Below are positions 46,436-56,268 of a DNA stretch of 64,000 nt, piece by piece. The first letter of the stretch is position 1; each line of letters begins with the position of its first letter. The DNA lies in assembly GCF_001401805.1 (NCBI RefSeq), contig NZ_LKDW01000015.1, positions 1 through 64,000 on the forward strand. The letters are read 5' to 3'. Source of the stretch: Pseudoalteromonas sp. P1-25. Lineage in GTDB: Bacteria > Pseudomonadota > Gammaproteobacteria > Enterobacterales > Alteromonadaceae. Below the pieces are notes generated by a model. It had not been told where the DNA came from. It made no database searches and saw nothing but the letters and a program-made list of their open reading frames with translations. Made by a program: the position numbers and the translations under genes.

Positions 46436-48547
46436 ATGGATTTTAAAGCGGTATTACAACAACTTAACAAAGACAAAAAAGAGTATGCCAAAGGCGTAGG
46501 CACACCGCTATTAGTACTTGCAGCGCTGGGTATGGTTATTTTACCGTTGCCACCATTTCTTCTTGATATCTTATTTTCATTTAATATTGCCCTTGCTTTG
46601 GTTGTTTTACTGGTGACAGTTTACACCATGAAACCGCTCGAATTTGGCATGTTTCCCGCGGTATTGTTAATCGCTACTATAATGCGTTTAGCCCTCAACG
46701 TTGCCAGTACGCGAGTTGTGCTTCTTGAGGGGCATAACGGGGGGGATGCCGCTGGTAAAGTAATTGAAGCATTTGGCTCAGTGGTAATTGGCGGGAACTA
46801 CGCGGTTGGTTTAGTGGTGTTTTTAATCCTTATCATCATAAACTTTGTTGTAATAACCAAAGGTGCTGGGCGTATCTCGGAAGTATCAGCTCGTTTCACG
46901 CTAGATGCTATGCCGGGTAAACAAATGGCGATAGATGCCGACTTAAACGCTGGCTTTATTAGTGCAGAGCAAGCACGTGAGCGCCGTAGCGAAGTAACCC
47001 GAGAAGCTGACTTTTATGGCTCTATGGATGGGGCGAGCAAGTTTGTAAAAGGCGATGCCATTGCCGGTATCGTGATATTAATTATTAATATTGTTGGCGG
47101 TTTATTTGTGGGCATGATACAGCATGACTTGAGCTTTAGCCGCGCAATGGAGGTGTATACTTTACTTACCATAGGTGACGGCCTTGTTGCGCAGCTTCCT
47201 TCATTACTGCTCTCTATTGGTACTGCTATTGTTGTTACCCGCCAAAATGAATCGCATAACATGGGTGAACAATTTAAAACCCAGTTAGGTAACGAAAAAT
47301 CTTTATTTATTGCCTCAGGCATTTTGATCATTATGGGTTTAGTCCCGGGTATGCCTCACATTGCCTTTTTAAGTTTAGGGGCATTACTTGGCTACTTAGC
47401 TTACTTTACGCAACAACAAAAACTAAAAGCCGCCGCGTTAGCAGAGCAAGAAGCACAAAGTGGTGCTGCACCCGGTACTGGTGTAGCGAATAAACAAGAA
47501 CAAAAAGAGCTTGGCTGGGACGATGTACAACAAATAGATGTAATAGGTTTAGAAGTTGGTTACAGACTTATTCCACTGGTTGATCAATCTCAAGGTGGTG
47601 AGCTGCTTAATCGCATTAAAGGAGTGCGTAAAAAGTTATCTCAAGAGCTTGGTTTTTTGGTGCCACCTGTGCATATACGCGATAACCTAGAATTAGACCC
47701 TAATGCATACCGCATCACCATGATGGGTGTTTCAAGTGGTGAAGGCGAGCTTAAACATGGCGATGAAATGGCCATCAACCCTGGACAAGTCTTTGGTCCT
47801 ATTAAAGGGGTTGAAACCAAAGATCCTGCGTTTGGCTTAGATGCGGTATGGATAAAGCCAGATCAAAAAGACGAAGCACAATCACTTGGTTATACCGTGG
47901 TTGACTCAGCCACTGTAGTAGCCACTCACATTAGCCAATTACTAACAAACAGTGCTGCATTATTGCTAGGCCATGAGGAGGTTCAAAACCTACTTGATAT
48001 GCTAGCTAAAAGTCATCCACGTTTAGTCGAAGGCCTAGTGCCAGAAGTGCTACCACTGACAACTGTTGTAAAAGTGCTGCAAAATTTATTAAACGAAGGT
48101 GTGGCTATTCGTGATATGCGCTCTATTGTTCAAACCCTTGTAGAGTACGGACCACGTAGCCAAGATGCAGATGTATTAACCGCTGCAGTGCGTATTTCGC
48201 TGCGCCGTTTAATCGTACAAGACGCTGTGGGCATGTCATCAGAAATCCCTGTCATAACCTTGGCGCCTGAGTTGGAACAGATGTTGCATCAGTCATTACA
48301 AAATGCAGGCGACGAAGGTGCCGGAATAGAACCAAGCCTTGCTGAGCGACTTCAAACATCATTAAACGAAGCGCATCAGAATCAAGAAATGGCCGGAGAA
48401 CCTTCAATATTGCTAACGTCAGGAATGTTACGCACTGTGTTATCTCGTTTTGTTAAGTACACCATACCGGGTTTAAGGGTGATGTCTTATCAAGAGGTAC
48501 CAGATGAAAGACAGATCAAGATTGTCAGCTCAGTAGGCCAACAATAA
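46436..48547 (+). CDS. flhA: FlhA, export-gate platform protein
   Basis: FlhA is the nonameric export platform that binds chaperone-substrate complexes. The 703 residues have eight transmembrane segments in the first 330 and the FHIPEP loop with RISEVSARFTLDAMPGKQMA and DADLNAGFISAEQARERRSE. A large cytosolic domain follows. The ATG at 46436 is preferred; an upstream TTG at 46394 falls in the promoter core. It heads the motility-placement and chemotaxis operon. Confidence 0.97.
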   Translation: MDFKAVLQQLNKDKKEYAKGVGTPLLVLAALGMVILPLPPFLLDILFSFNIALALVVLLVTVYTMKPLEFGMFPAVLLIATIMRLALNVASTRVVLLEGHNGGDAAGKVIEAFGSVVIGGNYAVGLVVFLILIIINFVVITKGAGRISEVSARFTLDAMPGKQMAIDADLNAGFISAEQARERRSEVTREADFYGSMDGASKFVKGDAIAGIVILIINIVGGLFVGMIQHDLSFSRAMEVYTLLTIGDGLVAQLPSLLLSIGTAIVVTRQNESHNMGEQFKTQLGNEKSLFIASGILIIMGLVPGMPHIAFLSLGALLGYLAYFTQQQKLKAAALAEQEAQSGAAPGTGVANKQEQKELGWDDVQQIDVIGLEVGYRLIPLVDQSQGGELLNRIKGVRKKLSQELGFLVPPVHIRDNLELDPNAYRITMMGVSSGEGELKHGDEMAINPGQVFGPIKGVETKDPAFGLDAVWIKPDQKDEAQSLGYTVVDSATVVATHISQLLTNSAALLLGHEEVQNLLDMLAKSHPRLVEGLVPEVLPLTTVVKVLQNLLNEGVAIRDMRSIVQTLVEYGPRSQDADVLTAAVRISLRRLIVQDAVGMSSEIPVITLAPELEQMLHQSLQNAGDEGAGIEPSLAERLQTSLNEAHQNQEMAGEPSILLTSGMLRTVLSRFVKYTIPGLRVMSYQEVPDERQIKIVSSVGQQ

Positions 48548-48569
48548 AGATTTTAACAGGGGTTGAACC

Positions 48570-50045
48570 ATGAAGATTAAACGTTTTTTTGCTAAAGATA
48601 TGCGCACCGCACTGAAAGAAGTTAAAGATGAGTTAGGTGTTGATGCCGTTATTATGTCGAACAAAAAACTCGCTAATGGTGTAGAAATTGTTGCCGCAGT
48701 AGATTATGACAAAGCAGCCCCTAAAGCCGCAGCGCAACCACAGGCAGCGCCAGCTCCGCAAAGAGCTGTTCAACAAAACGCTCATAACTTTGTAAAGCCA
48801 GAGCCGCAGCGTGCGCAACCTGAGCCACAAGCAGCAGTCGCCGATAGCTTACAAGCGTTATTAGAGCGTCAGTCGCCGCGTCCTCGCTCTCCTGAGCTTG
48901 CTTCTATGTTTTCGCAATCAGGTATTGATACATCTGAGCATTATCAAGAGCCAGCACAGCCACGTACTACAAATATGTTTGCACGCGAAAATGAAGCGCC
49001 AAAACGCATGCAAACCCAAGCTGACAGCTTAGGCTTTGATGACCTAGATCAAGATTTTGACGAGCTAGATACGCCGGTTGCACCGCGTAGCCAAGCTAAT
49101 AATAACGAAAGCGCTCAAATGAGCGCAATGCGTGATGAAATGAACGCAATTCGCCAGTTACTAGAGCACCAAGTATCGGGTTTAATGCAGCAAGATATGG
49201 CGCGTCGCGACCCAACACGTGCATGCATGATTGATCGGTTAGTTGGCATGGGGATAGATAAAGACGTTGCAGAGCAAATGGCGTGTTTTATTCCTGATGA
49301 CGTATCCCGCCAGCAAGGTTGGAAGGCATTATTACAAATGGTTGAAGATCAAATGCAGACCACCAATAATGAAATTCTTCGCCAAGGTGGTGTGTACGCA
49401 CTTGTAGGGCCTACTGGTGTCGGTAAAACAACCACAGTTGCTAAACTTGCAGCATTAGGGGCACAAAAATATGGCGCCGACAAAGTCGCCCTTATAACGA
49501 CAGATACTTACAGAATAGGTGCTTATGAGCAGCTTGCTACGTATGGCCGTATTATTGGTTGTGGTGTTAAACAAGTAAAAGATGCCAATGAATTAGCTGA
49601 AGTTTTATATCATTTACGTAATAAGCGTCTAGTATTAATTGATACAGCGGGTATGAGTCAACGTGATTTACGCCTAACAGAACAGCTAAACACTTTAATG
49701 CGTAACCAACGAGTAGATATACGTAGTTATTTAGTATTAAGTGCTACTGCACAAATAAATGTTCTACAAGAAACGGTGAGACATTTTAAAAAGGTTCAGC
49801 TAAGCGGTTGTATTTTCACTAAGTTAGATGAATCATTAAGTTTAGGTGAGATTATTAGTATAGCGATTCAAAATCGTCTTCCGATAGGGTATCTTACTAA
49901 TGGTCAGCGTGTACCAGAAGATATTCGCGTTGCAAATGCTGAAAAACTAGTAAAAAAAGCTGAGCAATTGTATTTAAAAAGAGCAAAAGCACAACATTCA
50001 AGGCACCAAGCGGTGGCGCCAAGCACAGTAGGGATGTATGATTAA
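48570..50045 (+). CDS. flhF: FlhF, SRP-like GTPase for polar flagellum placement
   Basis: FlhF recruits the first flagellar parts to the cell pole. The 491-residue protein has an N-terminal region (RFFAKDMRTALKEVKDELGV), a Gln/Pro/Ala-rich linker (about 55-190) and an SRP-type NG domain. G1 is GPTGVGKTTTVAKLA; later elements are ITTDTYRIGAYEQLATYGRI, LIDTAGMSQRD and FTKLDESLSLG. It overlaps flhG by 8 bases. Confidence 0.97.
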   Translation: MKIKRFFAKDMRTALKEVKDELGVDAVIMSNKKLANGVEIVAAVDYDKAAPKAAAQPQAAPAPQRAVQQNAHNFVKPEPQRAQPEPQAAVADSLQALLERQSPRPRSPELASMFSQSGIDTSEHYQEPAQPRTTNMFARENEAPKRMQTQADSLGFDDLDQDFDELDTPVAPRSQANNNESAQMSAMRDEMNAIRQLLEHQVSGLMQQDMARRDPTRACMIDRLVGMGIDKDVAEQMACFIPDDVSRQQGWKALLQMVEDQMQTTNNEILRQGGVYALVGPTGVGKTTTVAKLAALGAQKYGADKVALITTDTYRIGAYEQLATYGRIIGCGVKQVKDANELAEVLYHLRNKRLVLIDTAGMSQRDLRLTEQLNTLMRNQRVDIRSYLVLSATAQINVLQETVRHFKKVQLSGCIFTKLDESLSLGEIISIAIQNRLPIGYLTNGQRVPEDIRVANAEKLVKKAEQLYLKRAKAQHSRHQAVAPSTVGMYD

Positions 50046-50898
50046 CACAGTATTAGATCAAGCAAGCGGCCTGCGCAAAATGAGTCAAAACAATAACAAC
50101 GGCGTAAAAGTTATCGCTGTCACCGGCGGTAAAGGCGGGGTGGGGAAAACCAACGTCTCATTAAATACTGCGATTGCTTTAGGACAGCAGGGTAATCGTG
50201 TATTAGTATTAGATGCCGATTTAGGCCTAGCTAATTGTGATGTAATGCTAGGACTACGTGTTGAAAAAAACTTATCTCATGTCCTTTCGGGTGAGTGCGA
50301 ACTTGATGAGATTTTAGTAGAAGGCCCAGGCGGCATTAAAATAGTGCCTGCTACATCCGGCTCGCAAAGTATGGTGGAGCTAACCCCTTCTGAGCATGCC
50401 GGCTTAATTCGTGCCTTTAGTGAGCTTAATACAGAATTTGATATTTTAATTGTAGATACCGCCGCCGGTATTTCTGACATGGTGCTGAGCTTTTCTCGTG
50501 CAGCCCAAGATGTAATGGTTGTTGTGTGCGACGAGCCGACCTCTATTACTGATGCTTACGCGCTTATTAAAGTACTTAGCCGCGAGCATGGCGTTTATAA
50601 ATTTAAGATTGTTGCTAACATGGTGCGCAGCATGCGTGAGGGCCAAGAACTTTTTGCCAAGCTGTCAAAGGTAACTGACCGTTTTTTAGATGTGTCAATG
50701 GAACTTGTTGCGACCATCCCATATGATGAAAATATGCGTAAATCAACGCGTAAGCAAAAAGTCATTGTCGATCTTTTCCCTAACTCACCAGCAGCAGTCG
50801 CGTTTAAAACATTAGCGACAAAAGCAGTAAAGTGGCCTATACCTAATCAACCTTCAGGGCATTTAGAATTTTTCATTGAGAAGCTAGTAAACGGCTGA
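50038..50898 (+). CDS. flhG: FlhG (FleN), MinD-like ATPase controlling flagellar number
   Basis: FlhG limits flagellar number and restrains FlrA/FleQ in related bacteria. The 286-residue product has a leader that may bind FlhF (DQASGLRKM), the deviant Walker A GGKGGVGKTNVS, DADLGLANCDVMLGL and the Walker B-like VDTAAGISD. It lacks a long C-terminal membrane helix of the MinD type, as in FleN. It overlaps flhF and lies 2 bases before fliA. Confidence 0.96.
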   Translation: MINTVLDQASGLRKMSQNNNNGVKVIAVTGGKGGVGKTNVSLNTAIALGQQGNRVLVLDADLGLANCDVMLGLRVEKNLSHVLSGECELDEILVEGPGGIKIVPATSGSQSMVELTPSEHAGLIRAFSELNTEFDILIVDTAAGISDMVLSFSRAAQDVMVVVCDEPTSITDAYALIKVLSREHGVYKFKIVANMVRSMREGQELFAKLSKVTDRFLDVSMELVATIPYDENMRKSTRKQKVIVDLFPNSPAAVAFKTLATKAVKWPIPNQPSGHLEFFIEKLVNG

Positions 50899-50900
50899 TT

Positions 50901-51635
50901 ATGACAACTTCGGTGAAAAGAGCTATGGGATATCAATCAACACAAAATTTAAATGTGATTGTTGAAAAGCATGCGTCGCTTGTCAAAAAAGTGGCATGTC
51001 ACTTGATAGCTCGTCTTCCTCCTAGCGTTCAGCTCGATGATTTAATTCAATCAGGAATGATAGGCCTTATTGAGGCCTCAAAAAACTTTGATGCCAGTAA
51101 AGGAGCAAGCTTTGAAACGTTTGCGGGTATTCGCATTCGTGGCGCTATGCTTGATGAAATGCGCAGGGGTGATTGGGCTCCTCGCTCGGTGCACCGTAAA
51201 AGCAGATTAGTTGCAGAAACCATCACAGAATTAGAAAATAGCTTAAATAGAGAGCCAAAAGATACTGAAGTAGCTGAAAAACTTGATATTTCGCTAGAAG
51301 AATACCATCATATTTTAAATGATGTTAATTCCAGTAAAGTGCTAGGTATAGATGACCTTGGGGTAGATGAAGATGTTATTAGCCCTGCAGGTCAAGATTT
51401 AGCGCTAGACAAACCATTTAATAATGTTAAAAATGAACGGTTTAATAATTCATTGTTAGAAGCGATAAAGTCTTTACCAGAGCGTGATGCGATGGTGCTT
51501 TCATTGTATTACAACGATGAAATGAATTTAAAAGAAATTGGGCATATACTCGATGTAAGTGAATCGCGTGTAAGTCAGATACATGGTCAGGCGATGATTA
51601 AGCTCAAAGCAAAAATCAATGACTGGATAAACTAG
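50901..51635 (+). CDS. fliA: FliA, sigma-28 flagellar sigma factor
   Basis: FliA directs RNA polymerase to late flagellar promoters such as those at 7264 and 22982. The 244 residues show region 2 (HLIARLPPSVQLDDLIQSGM, GASFETFAGIRIRGAMLDEM, RRGDWAPRSVHRK), region 3 and region 4 (LKEIGHILDVSESRVSQIHG). FlgM, encoded at 6904, is its antagonist. Confidence 0.97.
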   Translation: MTTSVKRAMGYQSTQNLNVIVEKHASLVKKVACHLIARLPPSVQLDDLIQSGMIGLIEASKNFDASKGASFETFAGIRIRGAMLDEMRRGDWAPRSVHRKSRLVAETITELENSLNREPKDTEVAEKLDISLEEYHHILNDVNSSKVLGIDDLGVDEDVISPAGQDLALDKPFNNVKNERFNNSLLEAIKSLPERDAMVLSLYYNDEMNLKEIGHILDVSESRVSQIHGQAMIKLKAKINDWIN

Positions 51636-51676
51636 TAGTAAGTAAATTATAGGTTAAGACCTCACCGGAGGATGTT

Positions 51677-52060
51677 TTGGATAAAAACATGAAAATTCTT
51701 GTTGTTGATGATTTTTCTACAATGAGACGTATTATTAAAAATCTGTTGCGTGACCTAGGGTTCACGAATGTTCAAGAAGCTGATGATGGCTCTACAGCAT
51801 TACCTATGTTGCAAAATCAGGTTTTTGACTTTGTAGTAACCGATTGGAATATGCCAGGGATGCAGGGTATTGACTTGCTACGAGCTATTCGAGCTGACGA
51901 TAAATTAAAACATATTCCGGTTTTAATGGTGACAGCAGAAGCTAAAAAAGAACAAATAATAGCGGCAGCGCAAGCAGGTGTTAATGGTTACATTGTTAAG
52001 CCATTTACTGCAGGTACTTTGAAAACTAAATTAGAAAAAGTGTTTGAACGCTTAGGTTAA
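51677..52060 (+). CDS. cheY: CheY, chemotaxis response regulator
   Basis: Phospho-CheY binds FliM to reverse rotation. The 127-residue single receiver domain has the acidic pair in LVVDDFS, Asp-56 in [16 protein letters not shown], the switch Thr in VTAEAK and Lys in YIVKPF. The TTG start at 51677 follows GGAGG and gives the family N-terminus [15 protein letters not shown] at 51689 would lose four residues and sit too far from the Shine-Dalgarno sequence. Confidence 0.97.
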   Translation: MDKNMKILVVDDFSTMRRIIKNLLRDLGFTNVQEADDGSTALPMLQNQVFDFVVTDWNMPGMQGIDLLRAIRADDKLKHIPVLMVTAEAKKEQIIAAAQAGVNGYIVKPFTAGTLKTKLEKVFERLG

Positions 52061-52075
52061 TGAGAGGAGAGGCTT

Positions 52076-52843
52076 ATGTCAGCACCAGCTGCGCCTCAAA
52101 TTACTTTAGAACAAGCTCGTCAGCTCGTTGTTTTTTTAGAAAACGGTGAGCAAGATAAAGCTGACCAATTAATTTTAGATACTGCCTCTCAAGAGCAATC
52201 GCAGCTTTTTGCCGAAGTAGGTAAGTTAACGCGTCAGTTGCACGAAGCCCTTAAAAGCTTTGAACTAGATACGCGTTTAACCGATTTAACTACTGATGCA
52301 ATTCCGGATGCAAAAAAACGCTTAAATTATGTCATGGAAATGACAGAAAATGCAGCTAACAAAACAATGGATGCGGTAGAAGCAAGCCTCCCTATTGCAC
52401 AGCAGCTAGCAGATGAAATTGCACATATTAAGCCTACTTGGGATAGGCTTATGAACCGTGAAATTGAGCTGGGCGAGTTTAAAACCTTATGCCACAGCAT
52501 CGATAATTTTATGAATAGCTCTCATCACAAAACTGATGAGCTGCAGACTTTAATGACCAATGTACTCATGGCGCAGGATTTTCAAGATTTGACCGGCCAG
52601 GTTATCCGCCGAGTAATAGAGTTAGTCAGAGAAGTTGAAGAGAGTTTAATTCACCTTTTAACAGCATTTGCCGCACAAGATGACAGCACTGTTGAAAGTA
52701 AAGAACAACAAGAAACAGAAGAACTGGTTGCCGCACAAACATTAGCAGGTCCTGAAGGCCCTATTATTGATAAAGAGTCGCGAAGTGATGTTGTATCTGA
52801 TCAAGACGAGGTCGACGACCTATTATCAAGTTTGGGCTTCTAA
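52076..52843 (+). CDS. cheZ: CheZ, CheY-P phosphatase
   Basis: CheZ dephosphorylates CheY-P. The 255 residues form a long helical hairpin with the catalytic motif in LMAQDFQDLTGQVIRRVIEL, including the essential Gln. The C-terminal CheY-binding peptide is DEVDDLLSSLGF. It starts 15 bases after cheY with AGAGGAGAGG upstream. Confidence 0.97.
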   Translation: MSAPAAPQITLEQARQLVVFLENGEQDKADQLILDTASQEQSQLFAEVGKLTRQLHEALKSFELDTRLTDLTTDAIPDAKKRLNYVMEMTENAANKTMDAVEASLPIAQQLADEIAHIKPTWDRLMNREIELGEFKTLCHSIDNFMNSSHHKTDELQTLMTNVLMAQDFQDLTGQVIRRVIELVREVEESLIHLLTAFAAQDDSTVESKEQQETEELVAAQTLAGPEGPIIDKESRSDVVSDQDEVDDLLSSLGF

Positions 52844-52858
52844 GAGGAGAGTAACTGC

Positions 52859-55072
52859 ATGAGCTTTGAAGTCGATGAAGATATTTTACAAGACTTTCTT
52901 GTAGAGGCTGGAGAAATCCTTGAGCTTTTATCTGAACAGTTAGTTGAGCTAGAAAATAACCCAGAAGATACTGAGTTACTAAATGCTATTTTTAGGGGCT
53001 TTCATACCGTAAAAGGGGGAGCTGGCTTTTTAGCTATGACTGAGCTTGTAGACGCTTGTCATGGTGCTGAAAATGTATTTGACCTCTTGCGCCAAGGGGT
53101 TAGAACCGTTAATTCAGAATTGATGGATGTGATTTTACAAGCACTAGATACCATTAACGAAATGTTTGCTACTATTCAAAACCGCGAACAGCCAGACCCA
53201 GCAGATCCTCAATTACTAGAAACCCTTCATAAACTTGGTCAACCGCCTTCGGATGACGAGCTTACAGAAACAGTCCCTGAAGTTGTTGAACAAGAACCCG
53301 CAGCACCTGTTAATGCACCTGATGAAGAAGACCCATTTGCATTTGATGAATTATTTGATGTAGCAGGTTCAAGCCCTTCAGCAGATAGCACGCAGATTGA
53401 TGAAATTACAGAAGATGAATTTGAAAGCTTATTAGATGAGCTTCATGGTAAAGGCCAAAGCCCGGTATCGCAACCAAGTGCAAGTGCAGAGCCAGACTCA
53501 AGTTCAGACATTACTGATGATGAGTTTGACAGTCTGTTGGATGAATTACACGGTGTGGGTAGTTTTGGCCCTGTTGCTGGCAATACTTCAAGCAAAGAGC
53601 CAGAAGTTAAAGATACTACACCACCTCCAGTGTCTGTTACAAATGATACTGGCGATGATGAAATCAGTGATGACGAATTTGAAGCATTGCTTGATGAACT
53701 GCATGGCAAAGGCGGAGCACCAGAATCAAAAGAAGCTGAGACACCTGCACCGCAGCCACCTAAGGCAGCACCTGTCGCACAAACGCCAGCAAAACCAGAG
53801 CCAGCACAAGTTGCTAAGCAAGCACCTGCGGCAAAAGCAGCACCGGCCCCTAAAACGGTTGATAAGCCAGCAAGCAGCGCAACTCCTAAAAAAGCGACGC
53901 CTCCGCCTGCTGAAACCACGGTACGTGTTGATACTAAGCGTTTAGATCAAATAATGAATATGGTTGGCGAGCTGGTATTAGTACGAAATAGGCTAGTCAG
54001 TTTAGCGACCAATACAGACAGTGAAGCGATGGGCAAGGCGATATCAAATCTTGATGTAGTCACCGCTGATATTCAAGGTGCAGTAATGCAAACGCGAATG
54101 CAGCCCATCAAAAAGGTATTTGGCCGTTTTCCTCGCGTTGTGCGTGATTTAGCACGCAGCTTAAATAAAGAAATTAACTTACAGCTTGTAGGTGAAGAAA
54201 CCGACTTAGATAAAAACTTAGTTGAGGCATTAGCCGATCCGTTAGTGCATTTAGTGCGCAACTCGGTAGATCATGGTATTGAAATGCCTGCAGCGCGTGA
54301 GGCCGCGGGTAAACCTAGAACAGGTAATGTTACTTTATCTGCATCTCAAGAAGGCGACCATATTTTGTTAACCATTAAAGATGATGGTGCAGGGATGGAC
54401 GCTGAAAAGCTGAAAAAAATAGCGATTAGTAAAGGCGTTATTGACCATGATCAGGCAAGTCGTTTATCAGACACTGAAGCATATAACCTAATTTTTGCGC
54501 CTGGTTTTTCGACCAAAGAAGAAATATCTGATATTTCTGGTCGTGGCGTAGGCATGGATGTAGTAAAAACTAAAATCACCCAGCTTAATGGCTCTGTTAA
54601 TATCCAGTCTGAATTGGGCGTAGGTACAATTTTAGAGATAAAAGTCCCCTTAACGTTAGCTATTTTGCCTACACTTATGGTAATTGTTGGTGAGCAAACA
54701 TTTGCGTTACCGCTTGCTGGCGTGAGTGAAATATTCCACTTAGATCTAACAAAAACCAATGTGGTAGACGGTCAGCTTACAATTATTGTTCGTAAAAAAG
54801 CGATACCCCTTTTCTATTTAGAGCATTGGCTAGTTAAAGGTGCTGATTGTTCTCAGCGAAAAGCACAAGGTCATGTGGTGATTGTACAAATAGGTACACA
54901 GCAGGTTGGCTTTGTGGTTGATTCATTAATTGGCCAAGAAGAAGTTGTTATCAAGCCTCTTGATGCGTTATTACAAGGTACGCCTGGAATGGCTGGTGCA
55001 ACAATTACATCTGACGGTGGTATTGCACTGATTTTAGATGTACCTAACATGCTTAAGCATTACGCAGGATAA
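52859..55072 (+). CDS. cheA: CheA, chemotaxis histidine kinase with repeated acidic linker motifs
   Basis: CheA passes receptor signals to CheY and CheB. The 737 residues comprise an Hpt domain (P1, His-49 in FRGFHTVKGGAGFLAM) and a 220-residue linker (131-350). The dimerisation domain follows (VRVDTKRLDQIMNMVGELVL), then the ATPase domain (LVRNSVDHGIEMPAAREAAG, DDGAGMD, FAPGFSTKEEISDISGRGVG) and a CheW-like P5. The linker has no recognisable P2 domain. Instead it carries three near-identical 17-residue motifs of the form I-[ST]-[DE]-DEF-x-x-LLDELHG-x-G at 183-199, 218-234 and 269-285. In ParC/ParP-containing bacteria the CheA linker carries the ParP-binding LID region; these motifs may be that site. 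Confidence 0.96.
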   Translation: MSFEVDEDILQDFLVEAGEILELLSEQLVELENNPEDTELLNAIFRGFHTVKGGAGFLAMTELVDACHGAENVFDLLRQGVRTVNSELMDVILQALDTINEMFATIQNREQPDPADPQLLETLHKLGQPPSDDELTETVPEVVEQEPAAPVNAPDEEDPFAFDELFDVAGSSPSADSTQIDEITEDEFESLLDELHGKGQSPVSQPSASAEPDSSSDITDDEFDSLLDELHGVGSFGPVAGNTSSKEPEVKDTTPPPVSVTNDTGDDEISDDEFEALLDELHGKGGAPESKEAETPAPQPPKAAPVAQTPAKPEPAQVAKQAPAAKAAPAPKTVDKPASSATPKKATPPPAETTVRVDTKRLDQIMNMVGELVLVRNRLVSLATNTDSEAMGKAISNLDVVTADIQGAVMQTRMQPIKKVFGRFPRVVRDLARSLNKEINLQLVGEETDLDKNLVEALADPLVHLVRNSVDHGIEMPAAREAAGKPRTGNVTLSASQEGDHILLTIKDDGAGMDAEKLKKIAISKGVIDHDQASRLSDTEAYNLIFAPGFSTKEEISDISGRGVGMDVVKTKITQLNGSVNIQSELGVGTILEIKVPLTLAILPTLMVIVGEQTFALPLAGVSEIFHLDLTKTNVVDGQLTIIVRKKAIPLFYLEHWLVKGADCSQRKAQGHVVIVQIGTQQVGFVVDSLIGQEEVVIKPLDALLQGTPGMAGATITSDGGIALILDVPNMLKHYAG

Positions 55073-55074
55073 AA

Positions 55075-55100
55075 TGTAGGCATACGTGTTTATGCCTACA
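55075..55100 (+). other. Perfect hairpin between cheA and cheB
   Basis: A 10-bp perfect stem (TGTAGGCATA / TATGCCTACA) closes a 6-base loop, starting 2 bases after the cheA stop. No T run follows, so it is more likely an RNA-processing or stability element within the operon than a terminator. Confidence 0.5.
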
Positions 55101-55122
55101 CATAAATTAATAAGAGAGCGCA

Positions 55123-56268
55123 ATGGCCGTAAAAGTTTTAGTTGTTGACGATTCCAGTTTTTTTCGCCGCCGTGTAAGCGAAATTCTTGAACAAGATAGC
55201 GGTATTGAAGTGATAGGCTTTGCTGTTAATGGTAGAGAAGCCGTAGACAAAACAGCACAGTTACGTCCGGATATGATCACCATGGATGTAGAGATGCCTG
55301 TGCTTGACGGTATTAGCGCTGTGAAAGAAATTATGGCAAGCAATCCTACGCCAATACTTATGTTTTCTTCCTTAACTCGCGATGGTGCTACAGCAACGTT
55401 AGATGCACTTGATGCCGGTGCAATGGATTTTTTACCGAAAAAGTTTGAGGACATTGCCAGAAATAACGAAGATGCAATCAAGCTATTGCAAACTAAAGTG
55501 AAGGAAATTGGTCGTAGGCGTGCACCTCGTCCAATAAGGCCGTTAACATCAAGTAAGTCTGCTGCTTCACCAACGAGCAAACTAGCGACAACTAGTTCCT
55601 CAGTAAAACAACCCGATAGAAGCTTTCAACGAGCGGCCCCAGTGCCAGCAACAGCTACAGCCAGTATGCCCTCGCGTGCTAGTGGTAAACATTATCAAAT
55701 AGTAGCTATTGGCACCTCAACCGGGGGGCCTGTTGCTTTACAAACTATATTAACCCAGCTACCTGCTAATTTTGCCCACCCTATTTTGTTAATTCAACAC
55801 ATGCCTGCAGCCTTTACGCCTGCGTTTGCGGCACGATTAAATAGCCTTTGCAAAATACGTGTAAAAGAAGCACAACAAGGTGACAGACTAGAAGCTGGCA
55901 CAGCTTATTTAGCACCAGGCGGGCAGCAAATGATGGTTGAGGGGCGAAGTGGTAATAAAACACTGCGTGTGTTTGAAGATAACAGTGAGCGTATAAGTTA
56001 CAAACCTAGTGTTGATGTGACGTTTGCAAGTGTTGCTAAAAGCTATCAAGGCGATGCACTTGCTATTGTTTTAACAGGCATGGGAGCCGATGGGCGCGAT
56101 GGCGCTCGAATGCTTAAGCAAGCTGGCGCAACAATTTGGGCGCAAGATGAAAAAAGCTGTGTTGTATACGGTATGCCGCAAGCTATTGCAAACGCAGGGC
56201 TTGCCTCAGAACATTTAGCCCTTAGCGATGTAGCAGCAAGAATCAAAAGAGAGATAGGCTGTGGATAA
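55123..56268 (+). CDS. cheB: CheB, receptor methylesterase
   Basis: CheB removes receptor methyl groups and deamidates receptor glutamines when phosphorylated. The 381 residues have a receiver domain (Asp-55 in [13 protein letters not shown]), a Ser/Thr/Pro linker (about 140-185) and the catalytic domain. That domain has the Ser in [11 protein letters not shown], His in LIQHMP and Asp in GMGADGRDG. Its end overlaps motC by 8 bases. Confidence 0.97.
   Translation: MAVKVLVVDDSSFFRRRVSEILEQDSGIEVIGFAVNGREAVDKTAQLRPDMITMDVEMPVLDGISAVKEIMASNPTPILMFSSLTRDGATATLDALDAGAMDFLPKKFEDIARNNEDAIKLLQTKVKEIGRRRAPRPIRPLTSSKSAASPTSKLATTSSSVKQPDRSFQRAAPVPATATASMPSRASGKHYQIVAIGTSTGGPVALQTILTQLPANFAHPILLIQHMPAAFTPAFAARLNSLCKIRVKEAQQGDRLEAGTAYLAPGGQQMMVEGRSGNKTLRVFEDNSERISYKPSVDVTFASVAKSYQGDALAIVLTGMGADGRDGARMLKQAGATIWAQDEKSCVVYGMPQAIANAGLASEHLALSDVAARIKREIGCG

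Noticed and set aside
53436-53945. A 169-codon + strand frame in another phase inside cheA
   Set aside because: Leu/Gln/Lys-rich product caused by the CheA repeat and Pro/Ala linker composition; cheA itself is intact.
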